Assembly: GCF_000632985.1 (NCBI RefSeq)
Contig: NZ_CP007481.1
Coordinates: 620,001 to 684,000 of the forward strand
Origin: Neorickettsia helminthoeca str. Oregon
GTDB taxonomy: Bacteria; Pseudomonadota; Alphaproteobacteria; Rickettsiales; Anaplasmataceae
Direction: 5' to 3'
DNA: 64,000 bases
A program made the position numbers and the translations under genes. The notes under the pieces were generated by a model. The model worked only from the letters and a program-made list of their open reading frames with translations, was not told where the DNA came from and searched no databases. Shown here one piece after another: positions 1 through 7,936 of the stretch. Each line of letters starts with the position of its first letter. The first letter of the stretch is position 1.

Positions 1-275
1 AAAAAAAATTTGTGAAGCCTTTTTGTTTTTCTAAATTTTGGGAACTTCTCATAGTAGGATTCATATTTCGCTTCTATAGTCACTAGTTCACCTTCTTGGG
101 ATTCGGCAAGTGTCTTAAAGTTGCATCTATTTATGAATTCCCTTGGTTTATGGAGGAGTAAATCAACTATCCGATCTCCGGAAAGAACGTTGCTCAGTAT
201 TTCCATGAATTGCTCCTCAAGCAAGCAAAACTTCTGTATCGAATCGAAAAGATCAGCCATAGAGTCCACCTTCAT
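1..275 (-). CDS. recG: ATP-dependent DNA helicase RecG, N-terminal part (cut by window edge)
   Basis: The reverse strand is open from an ATG at 275 to base 1 with no stop, giving about 91 residues. A second in-frame ATG lies at 260. The translation contains GDRIVDLLLHKPREFINR, which matches the wedge-domain start of RecG (family pattern: helix, then DLL-h-P-x-x-y-x-D/N-R), followed by a beta-rich stretch with EGELVTIEAKYE, like the RecG OB-fold entry. RecG remodels stalled replication forks and branched recombination intermediates. Helicase motifs would lie outside the window, so the call rests on the N-terminus alone. The gene is divergent from nuoM. It could be another wedge/OB protein, but the spacing of the motifs favours RecG. 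Confidence 0.62.
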   Translation of the reverse strand, partial: MKVDSMADLFDSIQKFCLLEEQFMEILSNVLSGDRIVDLLLHKPREFINRCNFKTLAESQEGELVTIEAKYESYYEKFPKFRKTKRLHKFF

Positions 276-444
276 TGTTAAGATTTAGACACTAATCGCA
301 TATGGGGTCAAATCCAGCATCGGATAAATCACTTGAAACAGTATACTGATCCGTAGTGATACTGGCTATTGCTACGAAATATAGCAATAATCTCATCCAA
401 TTCAGCTTACAACTGAACGCTGGAATAGTCCCAGAGGCAGTTTA

Positions 445-473
445 TTTACTTAAGCTACCAGGGAATGTATAAC
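445..473 (+). promoter_or_regulatory. candidate promoter for nuoM operon
   Basis: TTTACT (445-450) and TATAAC (468-473) are spaced by 17 bases, each matching four or five of six consensus positions, about 40 bases before the nuoM start. The region 276-516 between divergent recG and nuoM holds no convincing gene. This is a pattern match only. Confidence 0.35.
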
Positions 474-516
474 TTGGTTTATCCGTTGATCGAAAAGTTT
501 TTCCTTGAATCTAGTG

Positions 517-1872
517 ATGATATCGCTACTTTTTATACTTCCTATTGTGGCGTCCGTTATAGTGTTACCTATGTCTAGTCTTAGGTATTGCTTTGCAATT
601 TCTACTGCGATTTCAGTTTTTTTTATCTCTATAGCAATCGCTCTAAGGGTACAAGACGAGCTTATTGGAATCAGCCTAGGAGCAATCACTTTTCGAATAG
701 ATGAATTATCGTGCGTGATGATACTACTCACAGCGTTCCTCACCATGCTGTGCGCTGTGATGGCAAAAGATAAGTCATCCAGTTATTTCGCATTGCTGTT
801 TCTGTTGGAGTTCATTCTTGTGGCTTTTTTCGCAGCGACGGATCTCCTGACATTTTACATAATGTTCGAACTCTCACTTGTACCAATTTTCTTCATCATC
901 GGATTTTGGGGAAGCAAGAATAGGATATATGCAGCCTTCAAAATTTTCCTGTATACGCTATTTGGATCGATTGGGTTCTTGATATCGATACTATACATTT
1001 TCTCCAAGACTGGAACGCTGGAGCTAACATCTCTGACGTTCTTAGTGCCCCAGATGCTTTCCGTTAAAGCGCAGAAGCTCATTTGGCTTGCGTTATTTTT
1101 TGCATTCGCGGTCAAGATCCCGATGTTTCCTTTTCATACTTGGCTTCCAGATGCGCACGTACAGGCACCTACCGAAGGCTCTGTGATGCTGGCAGGTATC
1201 CTGATAAAGCTCGGTGCATATGGAATGATCAGGATTCTTTTACCGATATTCCCGTTACTCAGTCACGAGTTCGAAACTCTTATTTTTTCACTGAGCGCTA
1301 TTGGAGTGATCTATACATCGGTGATAGCAATCATGCAAACCGATATGAAAAAATTAGTTGCATATTCCTCTGTAGCGCACATGGGTATCGTCACTGCAGG
1401 ATTGTTTGCGTTTAATTTGGAGGGCTTGAATGGCGCTATATTTCAAGTGGTCAGCCATGCTTTGATTTCATCAGGTCTGTTCTTTTGCATAGGGTGCTTT
1501 TATGAAAGAACCCATACAAGAAAAATAAGTGAATATTCTGGAATTATGTGCTTTGCACCTAAGTTCGGATCTGTCTTTGTGCTTCTATCGTTTGCCTCAA
1601 TCGGATTGCCGGGAACTTCAGGCTTCATAGGGGAATTCTTATCCCTGATAGGTTTGTTCCAGAGCAACCAGGTATTTGGAATTCTTTGTACCACTGGAGT
1701 CATCTTGGGGGCCTGTTATATGCTCTTTCTATGTAAGCGCATTATATGGGGAGTCCCAACAAGTACTTTCCCGGATATGAAGGTGCATGAGGCTTTACCT
1801 ATTTTTGCGCTCGCTCTTCTAGTGATGTTGCTGGGTATTTATCCGAATTTCCTTCTTAATTTCATGAGATGA
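517..1872 (+). CDS. nuoM: NADH-quinone oxidoreductase subunit M
   Basis: Membrane subunit of respiratory complex I, one of the three antiporter-like proton channels. The protein is almost wholly hydrophobic, with about 14 predicted membrane segments. It carries the two signatures of the family: the TM5 glutamate in YIMFELSLVPIFF and the HTWLPDAHVQAPTEGS loop followed by the TM7 lysine in GILIKLGAYG. Length (451 residues from ATG 517) is slightly below the usual 480-500. An in-frame TTG at 505 would add four residues; ATG 517 is preferred, and neither has a strong ribosome site. The stop overlaps the nuoN start by four bases (ATGA), so the two are translationally coupled. nuoF lies separately at 20959, so complex I genes are dispersed. 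Confidence 0.95.
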   Translation: MISLLFILPIVASVIVLPMSSLRYCFAISTAISVFFISIAIALRVQDELIGISLGAITFRIDELSCVMILLTAFLTMLCAVMAKDKSSSYFALLFLLEFILVAFFAATDLLTFYIMFELSLVPIFFIIGFWGSKNRIYAAFKIFLYTLFGSIGFLISILYIFSKTGTLELTSLTFLVPQMLSVKAQKLIWLALFFAFAVKIPMFPFHTWLPDAHVQAPTEGSVMLAGILIKLGAYGMIRILLPIFPLLSHEFETLIFSLSAIGVIYTSVIAIMQTDMKKLVAYSSVAHMGIVTAGLFAFNLEGLNGAIFQVVSHALISSGLFFCIGCFYERTHTRKISEYSGIMCFAPKFGSVFVLLSFASIGLPGTSGFIGEFLSLIGLFQSNQVFGILCTTGVILGACYMLFLCKRIIWGVPTSTFPDMKVHEALPIFALALLVMLLGIYPNFLLNFMR

Positions 1873-3242
1873 ATCATTATTTATTTCTGCTTCCTGAGAT
1901 CGTTTTATTCCTCCTATCGTGTCTGGTGCTGTTTTTTGGAAAAAGGGACATATTGGCACTCATTACAGTACTCATCACTTTGGGAGTCACAGCGTTCAGC
2001 TGCACAGACGCATCACCGGAAATATTAAACGGTATGCTTTATATTTCTCCTTTTTCGCAGACGGTTAAATTAACGATCCTGATTATATCCTGCGTTTTTC
2101 TAGCGCAGATCATAGCAGTGAAACAATCCTATTCGAAGTATTTTCCTGTATTAGTTCTCTTCTCTCTGTTGGGAATGCTTTTATCTGTATCCTCGAAGAA
2201 TTTGATGGCTCTATATCTCGCTATTGAACTACAGAGTATAGGATTGTACGTATTAGCATCTGTAAACCAGAAGTCCATAAAAAGCGCTGAAGCAGGGGTA
2301 AAGTACGTGCTGCTAGGTACCTTTATGTCTGCAGTGATGATATACGGGATCTCTCTGATATTTGTCTCTTCAGGAACGCTTGCAATGGATGCATTATTTG
2401 TTCAGAGTAGCAGTACACACCTAATCGGAATTTTATTATTCACTGCTGGTTTACTTTTCAAGATTGGTGCAACACCTTTCCATGCTTGGGTCGGAGATAT
2501 ATATGAAGGATCTCCAACGCTTTCCAGTACATTTTTTGCTGTTCTTCCGAAAATCTCGATCGTTGCTGTACTCATATCTATTGCTTCATACATCGATCCA
2601 CACACCCTTATTGAAGCCCACCAGAGTGTCGCCCAAACAGAATCATCATTATACATGAGAAATATATTATTTCTTTCTGGAATTTTATCACTGCTGTTTG
2701 GAACGTTTGCTGCATTTGGTCAAAGCGACATTAAGAGATTCCTCGGATTTGCATCGGTTTCGCACGTTGGATATGCCCTTCTGGGAATAGGTGCGTCAAC
2801 AAGTTTTTCGGTAACTAACCCCGGATTTATATATATTTTGATATATTCACTGACCAATCTTGGGATCTTCTCAGTTGTGTTGATGCTCAAGGATAAGGTC
2901 ATCATATCATTGAGCACGCTGAACAGCACAAACAAATTCATTGCATTTACCTTTGTGGTGCTGTTACTTTCTTTAGCCGGAATTCCACCATTTACTGGCT
3001 TCTTCGCTAAAGTATATGTGATAAAGAATTTAGTTGATTCTGGCTATATAGTCTCATCATTGATCGCTGTGTTTACTGGAATAATATCGGCCTTCTACTA
3101 CTTGAGAATCACAAAAGAAGTGTATCTGACGCGCGGTTATCAATCTTCCGGCGAAACCAAGATAAAGATCAGTAAAGTCTTGATCTTTATCGCTGCTGCA
3201 TCAGGGCTTTTTTCAATGTTCGGATTTGTATTACTTCTATAA
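1869..3242 (+). CDS. nuoN: NADH-quinone oxidoreductase subunit N
   Basis: Second antiporter-like membrane subunit of complex I. Visible family marks are the TM5 glutamate in YLAIELQSIGLYVLAS, the PFHAWVGDIYEGSPT loop (usually W-x-P-D-V-Y-E-G-A-P-T, here with VGD for xPD) and the following lysine in VLPKISIVAVL. A further conserved run is SDIKRFLGFASVSHVGY. The 457-residue length is normal. It starts inside the nuoM stop (ATGA) and its own stop TAA shares its last A with the birA ATG, so nuoM-nuoN-birA is one transcription unit. The nuoM-nuoN order is standard; nuoL is not next to them. Confidence 0.95.
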   Translation: MNHYLFLLPEIVLFLLSCLVLFFGKRDILALITVLITLGVTAFSCTDASPEILNGMLYISPFSQTVKLTILIISCVFLAQIIAVKQSYSKYFPVLVLFSLLGMLLSVSSKNLMALYLAIELQSIGLYVLASVNQKSIKSAEAGVKYVLLGTFMSAVMIYGISLIFVSSGTLAMDALFVQSSSTHLIGILLFTAGLLFKIGATPFHAWVGDIYEGSPTLSSTFFAVLPKISIVAVLISIASYIDPHTLIEAHQSVAQTESSLYMRNILFLSGILSLLFGTFAAFGQSDIKRFLGFASVSHVGYALLGIGASTSFSVTNPGFIYILIYSLTNLGIFSVVLMLKDKVIISLSTLNSTNKFIAFTFVVLLLSLAGIPPFTGFFAKVYVIKNLVDSGYIVSSLIAVFTGIISAFYYLRITKEVYLTRGYQSSGETKIKISKVLIFIAAASGLFSMFGFVLLL

Positions 3243-3922
3243 TGTTTACTCAACCTCTGGAAATACGGAGAGTCAAGAATCCGGATAACACAAATGATGC
3301 AGTCAAAGAGTTCATATCGAAAGACAGATGTGTGGTACTCATAGGAGAAAGACCGCTATACGGAAAAACCAGAAACGGCGCAAATAACTGGAAAATCATG
3401 GAAGGTAATCTGTTCATGAGTATTGGGCTAGTAGCCGAGAATATTAAGGTCGGGGAGATTGTTCTCAAGGTCGCTGTCGCAGTGGGTGAACTGATCTCAA
3501 AGTGGATACCAAATGTAGAGTATAAGTGGCCTAATGATATCCTGATTGATGGGAAAAAAGTTTCCGGTATTCTTCTGGAATACCATGACAACAGGTTAGT
3601 CATAGGAATAGGAATAAATGTTCTATATTCGCCGTATGAATGGAGTACTTGCTTGCATGAGTACCACCAAGTAGATCTGGTCGAACTGCCGCTGCAAATA
3701 ATGGAGTCCTTAAAAGTGTATGGTGATATGGACGCCGATCAACTCACCAATCTCTGGAAGAGGAAAGCTGCTTTCTTGGGTAAGTTGATCAATTTCGATG
3801 CAAATGGGGAAATAGTAAAAGGGATGTTCTCGGATATAGCCTCGGACGGTGCACTCATCCTTAGAACAGAGTATGATAGTAGCGAGAAGAGATTTTATTC
3901 TGGCTCTATATGTGTTACATAG
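3242..3922 (+). CDS. birA: biotin--[acetyl-CoA-carboxylase] ligase
   Basis: Attaches biotin to the biotin carboxyl carrier protein through biotinyl-5'-AMP. The 226-residue protein has the catalytic BPL core: GERPLYGKTRNGANNW (the family G-R-G-R-x-x-R-x-W biotin-AMP loop, here altered to YGKTRNGANNW), EYKWPNDILIDGKKVSGILLE and VIGIGINV. There is no N-terminal helix-turn-helix, so this is the monofunctional class that does not repress biotin genes. The loop lacks the usual GRGR tetrad, which may affect how bio-AMP is held. It overlaps nuoN by one base and a small downstream reading frame by 13 bases. Confidence 0.9.
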   Translation: MFTQPLEIRRVKNPDNTNDAVKEFISKDRCVVLIGERPLYGKTRNGANNWKIMEGNLFMSIGLVAENIKVGEIVLKVAVAVGELISKWIPNVEYKWPNDILIDGKKVSGILLEYHDNRLVIGIGINVLYSPYEWSTCLHEYHQVDLVELPLQIMESLKVYGDMDADQLTNLWKRKAAFLGKLINFDANGEIVKGMFSDIASDGALILRTEYDSSEKRFYSGSICVT

Positions 3923-4026
3923 TCGCTGCTTACTTGGTATACATCGGCCTTCTGGGATGGTGCGGTTATAGAATTTTGAATCGTTATTTTAGTTCGGTGA
4001 GTAAGCTAAATGAATTTGAGCATTAA
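3910..4026 (+). CDS. small single-span membrane protein, CcmD-like
   Basis: A 38-residue reading frame begins at ATG 3910 inside the end of birA and ends at TAA 4024-4026 inside the start of ispA, overlapping them by 13 and 17 bases. It exactly bridges an otherwise unexplained 87-base gap in a tightly packed operon. The translation has one hydrophobic span (YIVAAYLVYIGLLGWCGYRI) followed by a polar tail ending KLNEFEH. CcmD, the tiny haem-exporter subunit of cytochrome c maturation System I, has the same form: aromatic start, A-Y near the membrane entry, basic residues, then an L-x-x-x-E tail. A CcmA ATPase lies at 7320. The family assignment is inference from form; the coding call is better supported than the name. 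Confidence 0.5.
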   Translation: MCYIVAAYLVYIGLLGWCGYRILNRYFSSVSKLNEFEH

Positions 4027-4795
4027 AGATAAGCTCCGAGAAACATCGACGCTTATTCGAGAGAACCTAAGAGAAATTCTGTCGTTGTTTCCAGCTGAAG
4101 AAGAGCTCTTCGATGCTATTCGGTATTCGACTCTGGCCGAGAGTGGTTGTATAAGAGGATTCCTGATTCTGGAGTTCAGTGATTTGTTCAACGCCCCTTT
4201 TGGGGACGCGCTTGAAGTAGCATCTGCTGTGGAAATGATTCATTCCTTCTCACTGATTCATGATGATTTACCTGCGCTCGATAATTCGCTAGAACGCAGG
4301 AATCAACCAGCATGTCACGTTGCATTCTCGGAAAGTACAGCGATACTGGCTGGTGATGCGCTATTAGTACTAGCATATCAACTACTGAGTCATTATGGCT
4401 CGGGTATTATTCAGGACGCCTCAAAGTACGTACTGGAAATGATTGTAGGACAAGTACATGATCTGAAACAGGAGAAGGTAATATCCAGCAGTGAGATCAA
4501 TGTGATGAAAACAGGAGCACTTTTCGCATTGAGCTGTTCCTGCATCGGGCATCTGTGCAATAGGGCAAATGATGATTTGGATATCTTACGGAAATTTGGA
4601 TACGAGTTTGGACGCTTATTTCAGGCCGTCGATGATATCACAGATGATGACGCCGGAGATTACCCATGCAAGACACTTAACAAGTCGCTCGAATGCTGCA
4701 GGAAAATGATTAATACATCTTTCATGATCCAGAAAAAAGCGATTCTAAGCGAATTGTTGGATTATGTTACAGAATCGGTATTGCCTCCAAGATGA
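4010..4795 (+). CDS. ispA: polyprenyl (farnesyl/geranylgeranyl) diphosphate synthase
   Basis: Condenses isopentenyl diphosphate with allylic diphosphates to give the C15/C20 precursors for quinones and undecaprenyl phosphate. The first aspartate-rich motif is HDDLPALDNSLERRNQPACH (usual DDLPAMDNDDLRRGKPTCH; here the second part has N-S-L-E-R-R-N instead of D-D-L-R-R-G). The second is FQAVDDITDDDAGD. AILAGDALLVLAYQLL is also typical. At 261 residues it is about 35 shorter than most IspA proteins, mainly at the C-terminus. It is the last gene of the nuoM operon, starting inside the preceding small frame. IspE (28895) is another gene of the same isoprenoid pathway in this window. Product chain length cannot be read from sequence alone. 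Confidence 0.88.
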   Translation: MNLSIKDKLRETSTLIRENLREILSLFPAEEELFDAIRYSTLAESGCIRGFLILEFSDLFNAPFGDALEVASAVEMIHSFSLIHDDLPALDNSLERRNQPACHVAFSESTAILAGDALLVLAYQLLSHYGSGIIQDASKYVLEMIVGQVHDLKQEKVISSSEINVMKTGALFALSCSCIGHLCNRANDDLDILRKFGYEFGRLFQAVDDITDDDAGDYPCKTLNKSLECCRKMINTSFMIQKKAILSELLDYVTESVLPPR

Positions 4796-4819
4796 GATTG
4801 TAGTAGAATTCCACGTGTT

Positions 4820-4892
4820 GCCCGCGTGGCTCAATTGGTAGAGCAACTGATTTGTAATCAGTAGGTTGGGGGTTCGAGTCCCTCCGCTGGCA
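4820..4892 (+). tRNA. tRNA-Thr (anticodon TGT)
   Basis: A full cloverleaf folds: D-stem GCTC/GAGC with the AATTGGTA loop, anticodon stem ACTGA/TCAGT with loop TTTGTAA (anticodon TGT), variable AGGTT, T-stem GGGGG/CCCTC with loop TTCGAGT, discriminator A at 4892. The acceptor stem GCCCGCG/CGCTGGC pairs except for a C4-U69 mismatch. CCA is not encoded. It lies 24 bases after ispA and ends four bases before the convergent glutamine synthetase-like gene. Confidence 0.95.
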
Positions 4893-4896
4893 CGTC

Positions 4897-5715
4897 TTAG
4901 CTATTCTTCGGTACTCTCCTCTTGTGTGAAAGCTTTTCGCAGTTGTGGGCTATTGAGTCCCTGTATAGAGAAGCCTCGGAGTACGAGAGAGGTATTCTAT
5001 TCTTAAACGAGTCCGAGTATCGACTTTCTTTGAAGTTCGGTTCCCCAGGTATAATTTCGTTCGAGATACCATATTCGATGGCACCGATTATGCTCTTAAT
5101 TACCTCAAGTAAATCAGCATCCGATCCAGCCACTCTATGCTCTATGGTGTTTTTAGTTATTCTGATCGCATTGCTTTTATTCTCCTCGAAACCCCAGTTC
5201 ACAAACCTGGGGGTGAACTTGTCATGATACTGAAAACGTCTATAGGAAGAGACCTCTGGAGCAAAGCACAACATGGAAGCCTTTATAAGGCTACACATCC
5301 CTCCGATAATGAAGAGTTTCAATTTTGCCTCTGATGCAATGATATTCTTAGAAGATTCCTTATCATGCAAACTGATGTGGATATGCATAGCACTACCAGG
5401 CTGATCAAAACGAGGCTTAGACGAAAAATCACTGACCGCCTTGGTAAGCTTTCTGAACATTTCTATTTCCCTGACTAGCAAAGTCAAGTCAGAAGTTGGA
5501 ATAGTAGAAATCTCATATTGTTTTTCGCCTATTTCGTTCACCACCCTTTCTATCAGATTGAATCGCCTGCTGATCAGATCCTGAAAGAATCCAATATTTT
5601 CATTGCTATAGAACTCCAATTCGACTCCAACTTCCAGTCTAAAGTTCACTAGACAGTCAATACGAAACAAATCTACATCTACTATCTTCCCATTCACGCA
5701 TTCGACTGCACTCAT
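4897..5715 (-). CDS. glutamine synthetase catalytic-domain protein lacking the N-terminal domain
   Basis: The 272-residue product matches the catalytic barrel of the glutamine synthetase/gamma-glutamylputrescine synthetase superfamily. Seen in order: metal-site GVELEFY (E32, E34), NEIGEKQYEI (E61, E68), GSAMHIHISL (111-113), SYRR (157-160), NWGFEENKSNAIRI and IEHRVAGSDADLLEVI (191-206). Family proteins have 430-470 residues; here the N-terminal beta-grasp domain of roughly 100 residues is absent and the C-terminal tail is short. That domain normally supplies an active-site loop to the neighbouring subunit, so ordinary activity is doubtful. NK replaces the usual NR, and D-L-L replaces N-P-Y in the last motif. 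The frame is intact with no internal stops, so it looks like a kept, reshaped protein. Function unknown. Confidence 0.75.
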   Translation of the reverse strand: MSAVECVNGKIVDVDLFRIDCLVNFRLEVGVELEFYSNENIGFFQDLISRRFNLIERVVNEIGEKQYEISTIPTSDLTLLVREIEMFRKLTKAVSDFSSKPRFDQPGSAMHIHISLHDKESSKNIIASEAKLKLFIIGGMCSLIKASMLCFAPEVSSYRRFQYHDKFTPRFVNWGFEENKSNAIRITKNTIEHRVAGSDADLLEVIKSIIGAIEYGISNEIIPGEPNFKESRYSDSFKNRIPLSYSEASLYRDSIAHNCEKLSHKRRVPKNS

Positions 5716-5743
5716 TTCAAATTAATACTAGACCACTTTTAGC

Positions 5744-5772
5744 TTGATTAAATTCGCGCCAACTGATATAAG
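5744..5772 (+). promoter_or_regulatory. promoter for mlaE-mlaF-ccmA
   Basis: TTGATT (5744-5749), a 17-base spacer, then TATAAG (5767-5772) preceded by TGA, an extended -10. This is among the best sigma-70-type matches in the window. Transcription would begin near 5779, which argues that mlaE is translated from ATG 5857 and not from the TTG at 5779. Confidence 0.55.
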
Positions 5773-5856
5773 ACCAGGTTGGTTGTTATTCATCTCTTTG
5801 ACGCGGCATTCGTAAGAGATAAGCCACAATCTTCAGTATATACACATAACACATCG

Positions 5857-6609
5857 ATGTATAACATAACCAGAAGCGCCTTAGAAAAAGTCGGTGATTT
5901 TGTCATCTTCAATATCAATATCCTTTTAAACTGCAGGAGAGTATACCTAGCAGAAACGATTAAGCAGATGATCTCGATAGGTTACCTTTCTATTCCTGTG
6001 GTTGCATTTACGGCCACATTTGTGGGGGCGATATTAGCAATCCAGAGTTATATGGGATTCGAGGTAATGCAATCGCAGATGATGGTAGCAAATATCCTTA
6101 CAACCTCGATTACTCGCGAGATAGGACCAGTCGTAGTTGGTATAATCGTTGCAGGAAGGGTAGCATCCACAATAGCGGCTGAGATAGGAGCAATGCAGGT
6201 CACCGAACAAGTAGATTTACTACGATCACTATCAATTGATGTGCATGCATATCTTGTTGCACCTAAAGTGATTGCAGCACTGATTTCTTTTCCGATCTTA
6301 GCAGTAATCTCAGACGTATACGGAATATTAGGTGGCTATCTGATAGGCATATATAAGTTTCACTTTAATCACATGCTTTACATATCTGATACAGTCGCAT
6401 CCCTCTCTTACGGGGATTTTATGTCGGGCATAGTGAAGTCGTTGTTTTTCGGTTTTCTTACAACGAGTGTTAGCTGCTTCAATGGCTTAAGGAGCACTGG
6501 AGGAGCAAGGGGTGTCGGTTTTGCTGTAACGAATTCCGTTGTAGTGTCATTCGTACTGATACTCTTCATGAACTATCTGATAACTCTGTTCATGTTCTAT
6601 GGAAAGTAA
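5857..6609 (+). CDS. mlaE: MlaE-type ABC transporter permease (phospholipid/sterol transport)
   Basis: Inner-membrane permease of the Mla-type lipid transport system that moves phospholipids between the membranes of Gram-negative bacteria. The 250-residue protein (from ATG 5857) shows the family core TREIGPVVVGIIVAGRVAS, then TIAAEIGAMQVTEQVDLLRSLSID, with five to six membrane segments. The frame is open upstream to a TTG at 5779, but that would place the start at the predicted transcription start. The 3' end overlaps mlaF by 11 bases. The partner substrate-binding MCE protein MlaD and periplasmic MlaC are not in the window, so they must be elsewhere or absent. Confidence 0.9.
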   Translation: MYNITRSALEKVGDFVIFNINILLNCRRVYLAETIKQMISIGYLSIPVVAFTATFVGAILAIQSYMGFEVMQSQMMVANILTTSITREIGPVVVGIIVAGRVASTIAAEIGAMQVTEQVDLLRSLSIDVHAYLVAPKVIAALISFPILAVISDVYGILGGYLIGIYKFHFNHMLYISDTVASLSYGDFMSGIVKSLFFGFLTTSVSCFNGLRSTGGARGVGFAVTNSVVVSFVLILFMNYLITLFMFYGK

Positions 6610-7342
6610 GATTAGCGTCCGCGATCTCTCAGTAGCGTTTGGGAATAGAAGTATCGTAAAGAATCTAAACTTCGACCTACTACCAGGTGAGAACTTATGC
6701 ATTATCGGACAATCTGGAGAAGGTAAGTCAGTATTGCTCAAGTCAATCATTGGCCTAATACCACATAGGACGGGAAAGGTATTGATAAATGGCTCTGAAG
6801 TGGCACAAAACGTAGAGGAAAACACAAAAAAGCATGATATTTCCATCTCCTTCCAGAACGATTGCCTTTTCGATAGCATGACAATTCTGGAGAACCTGTG
6901 TTTCCCACTGATCTATAGAAGTAGCATACCTCGGAACACGGCCATAAAAATTTCTGAGAAAATAATTCCAAAGATCGGACTATCGAGTGCTATATTGAAA
7001 CTATATCCATCCTCTCTATCTGGCGGTATGAAAAAGAGAATCGCTATTGCAAGGGCGATTATTACACAGCCAAGTATTGTTTTCTTCGATGAACCAACGA
7101 CCGGCCTGGATCCTATAACTTCGGGTAGAATTCTAGATATAGTTGTGGACTACATTATACAGGAAAAAGTTTCGAGTATTACAGTGACTCATAGTCTATG
7201 GTGTGCAAAGAGAATTTCAAATAAGGTCGCCATGATACATGATGGAAAGATAGTCTGGTACGGTGACACCACTTCCCTCGAAACAACCAAGAATGAGTAT
7301 ATAAGAAACTTTCTCTTTCATGTTCAGAATAGAGGCGAATAA
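6599..7342 (+). CDS. mlaF: MlaF-type ABC transporter ATP-binding protein
   Basis: ATPase of the Mla lipid transporter, working with the overlapping MlaE permease. Seen: Walker A GQSGEGKSVLLKSI, ABC signature LSGGMKKRIAIARAI, Walker B IVFFDEPTTGLDP, and the switch histidine in VTHSL. The 247-residue length is typical. The MKKR after the signature is characteristic of the Mla/Ttg2A branch. It starts 11 bases inside mlaE and its last 23 bases overlap the ccmA start, so all three are one operon although ccmA serves a different process. Confidence 0.92.
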   Translation: MESKISVRDLSVAFGNRSIVKNLNFDLLPGENLCIIGQSGEGKSVLLKSIIGLIPHRTGKVLINGSEVAQNVEENTKKHDISISFQNDCLFDSMTILENLCFPLIYRSSIPRNTAIKISEKIIPKIGLSSAILKLYPSSLSGGMKKRIAIARAIITQPSIVFFDEPTTGLDPITSGRILDIVVDYIIQEKVSSITVTHSLWCAKRISNKVAMIHDGKIVWYGDTTSLETTKNEYIRNFLFHVQNRGE

Positions 7343-7934
7343 CATAAGTTTCGCGCGTGAAGATGTAGAGATATTTTCGAATATCAGCTTCACCGTGAAC
7401 AGCGGGGAAATCCTATGGATCAAAGGGGATAATGGTTCTGGGAAAACAACATTGCTTCGTATTATCGCCGGAATAATAAGAAATTTTTCCGGGGAGATAT
7501 TATTCCAGGGGAAACCTATAACGCAAAACACATTATACAATTCTGAAATCACATATATTGGAGAAAAATCAGCTTGTGACGAGGAATATAGTATATTTGA
7601 GAATCTGCTCTTCTGGGCGAAATTGAGAGACCGCATAGCGCTACTCGAAGCAACATTAGAATTTTTCAATCTGGGCAGAATTGCTCACGTAGAAGTGAAA
7701 AAATTATCTAGCGGTTGGAAGAAAAGAGTAGCTCTAGCAAAATTGCTTTTATTCAACTCGAAGATCTGGATATTAGATGAACCCTTCACCTATCTGGATA
7801 CAGAGAGTATCAAACTTTTCGTGGAACTTTTTGAATCCAGGCTCGAACAAAGAGGTATCATAGTCCTGGTAAATCACGGAGAGTTAGATATCACGAATCT
7901 CACTGTAAAAGAATTAAGACTATCTCAGATATAG
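7320..7934 (+). CDS. ccmA: haem exporter ATP-binding protein CcmA
   Basis: ATPase of the CcmABCD complex, which releases haem-loaded CcmE during cytochrome c maturation (System I). Seen: Walker A KGDNGSGKTTLLRIIAG, signature variant LSSGWKKRVALAKLLL (CcmA proteins have L-S-A/S-G-Q/W-x-R-R-v-A-L-A), Walker B IWILDEPFTYLD, and switch histidine VNHGE. The 204-residue length matches the short CcmA class (about 200-215). It overlaps mlaF by 23 bases. A CcmD-like small gene sits at 3910; the other ccm genes are not in the window. An ABC ATPase of another system is possible but the LSSGWKKR signature argues for CcmA. Confidence 0.85.
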   Translation: MFRIEANNISFAREDVEIFSNISFTVNSGEILWIKGDNGSGKTTLLRIIAGIIRNFSGEILFQGKPITQNTLYNSEITYIGEKSACDEEYSIFENLLFWAKLRDRIALLEATLEFFNLGRIAHVEVKKLSSGWKKRVALAKLLLFNSKIWILDEPFTYLDTESIKLFVELFESRLEQRGIIVLVNHGELDITNLTVKELRLSQI

Positions 7935-7936
7935 TA

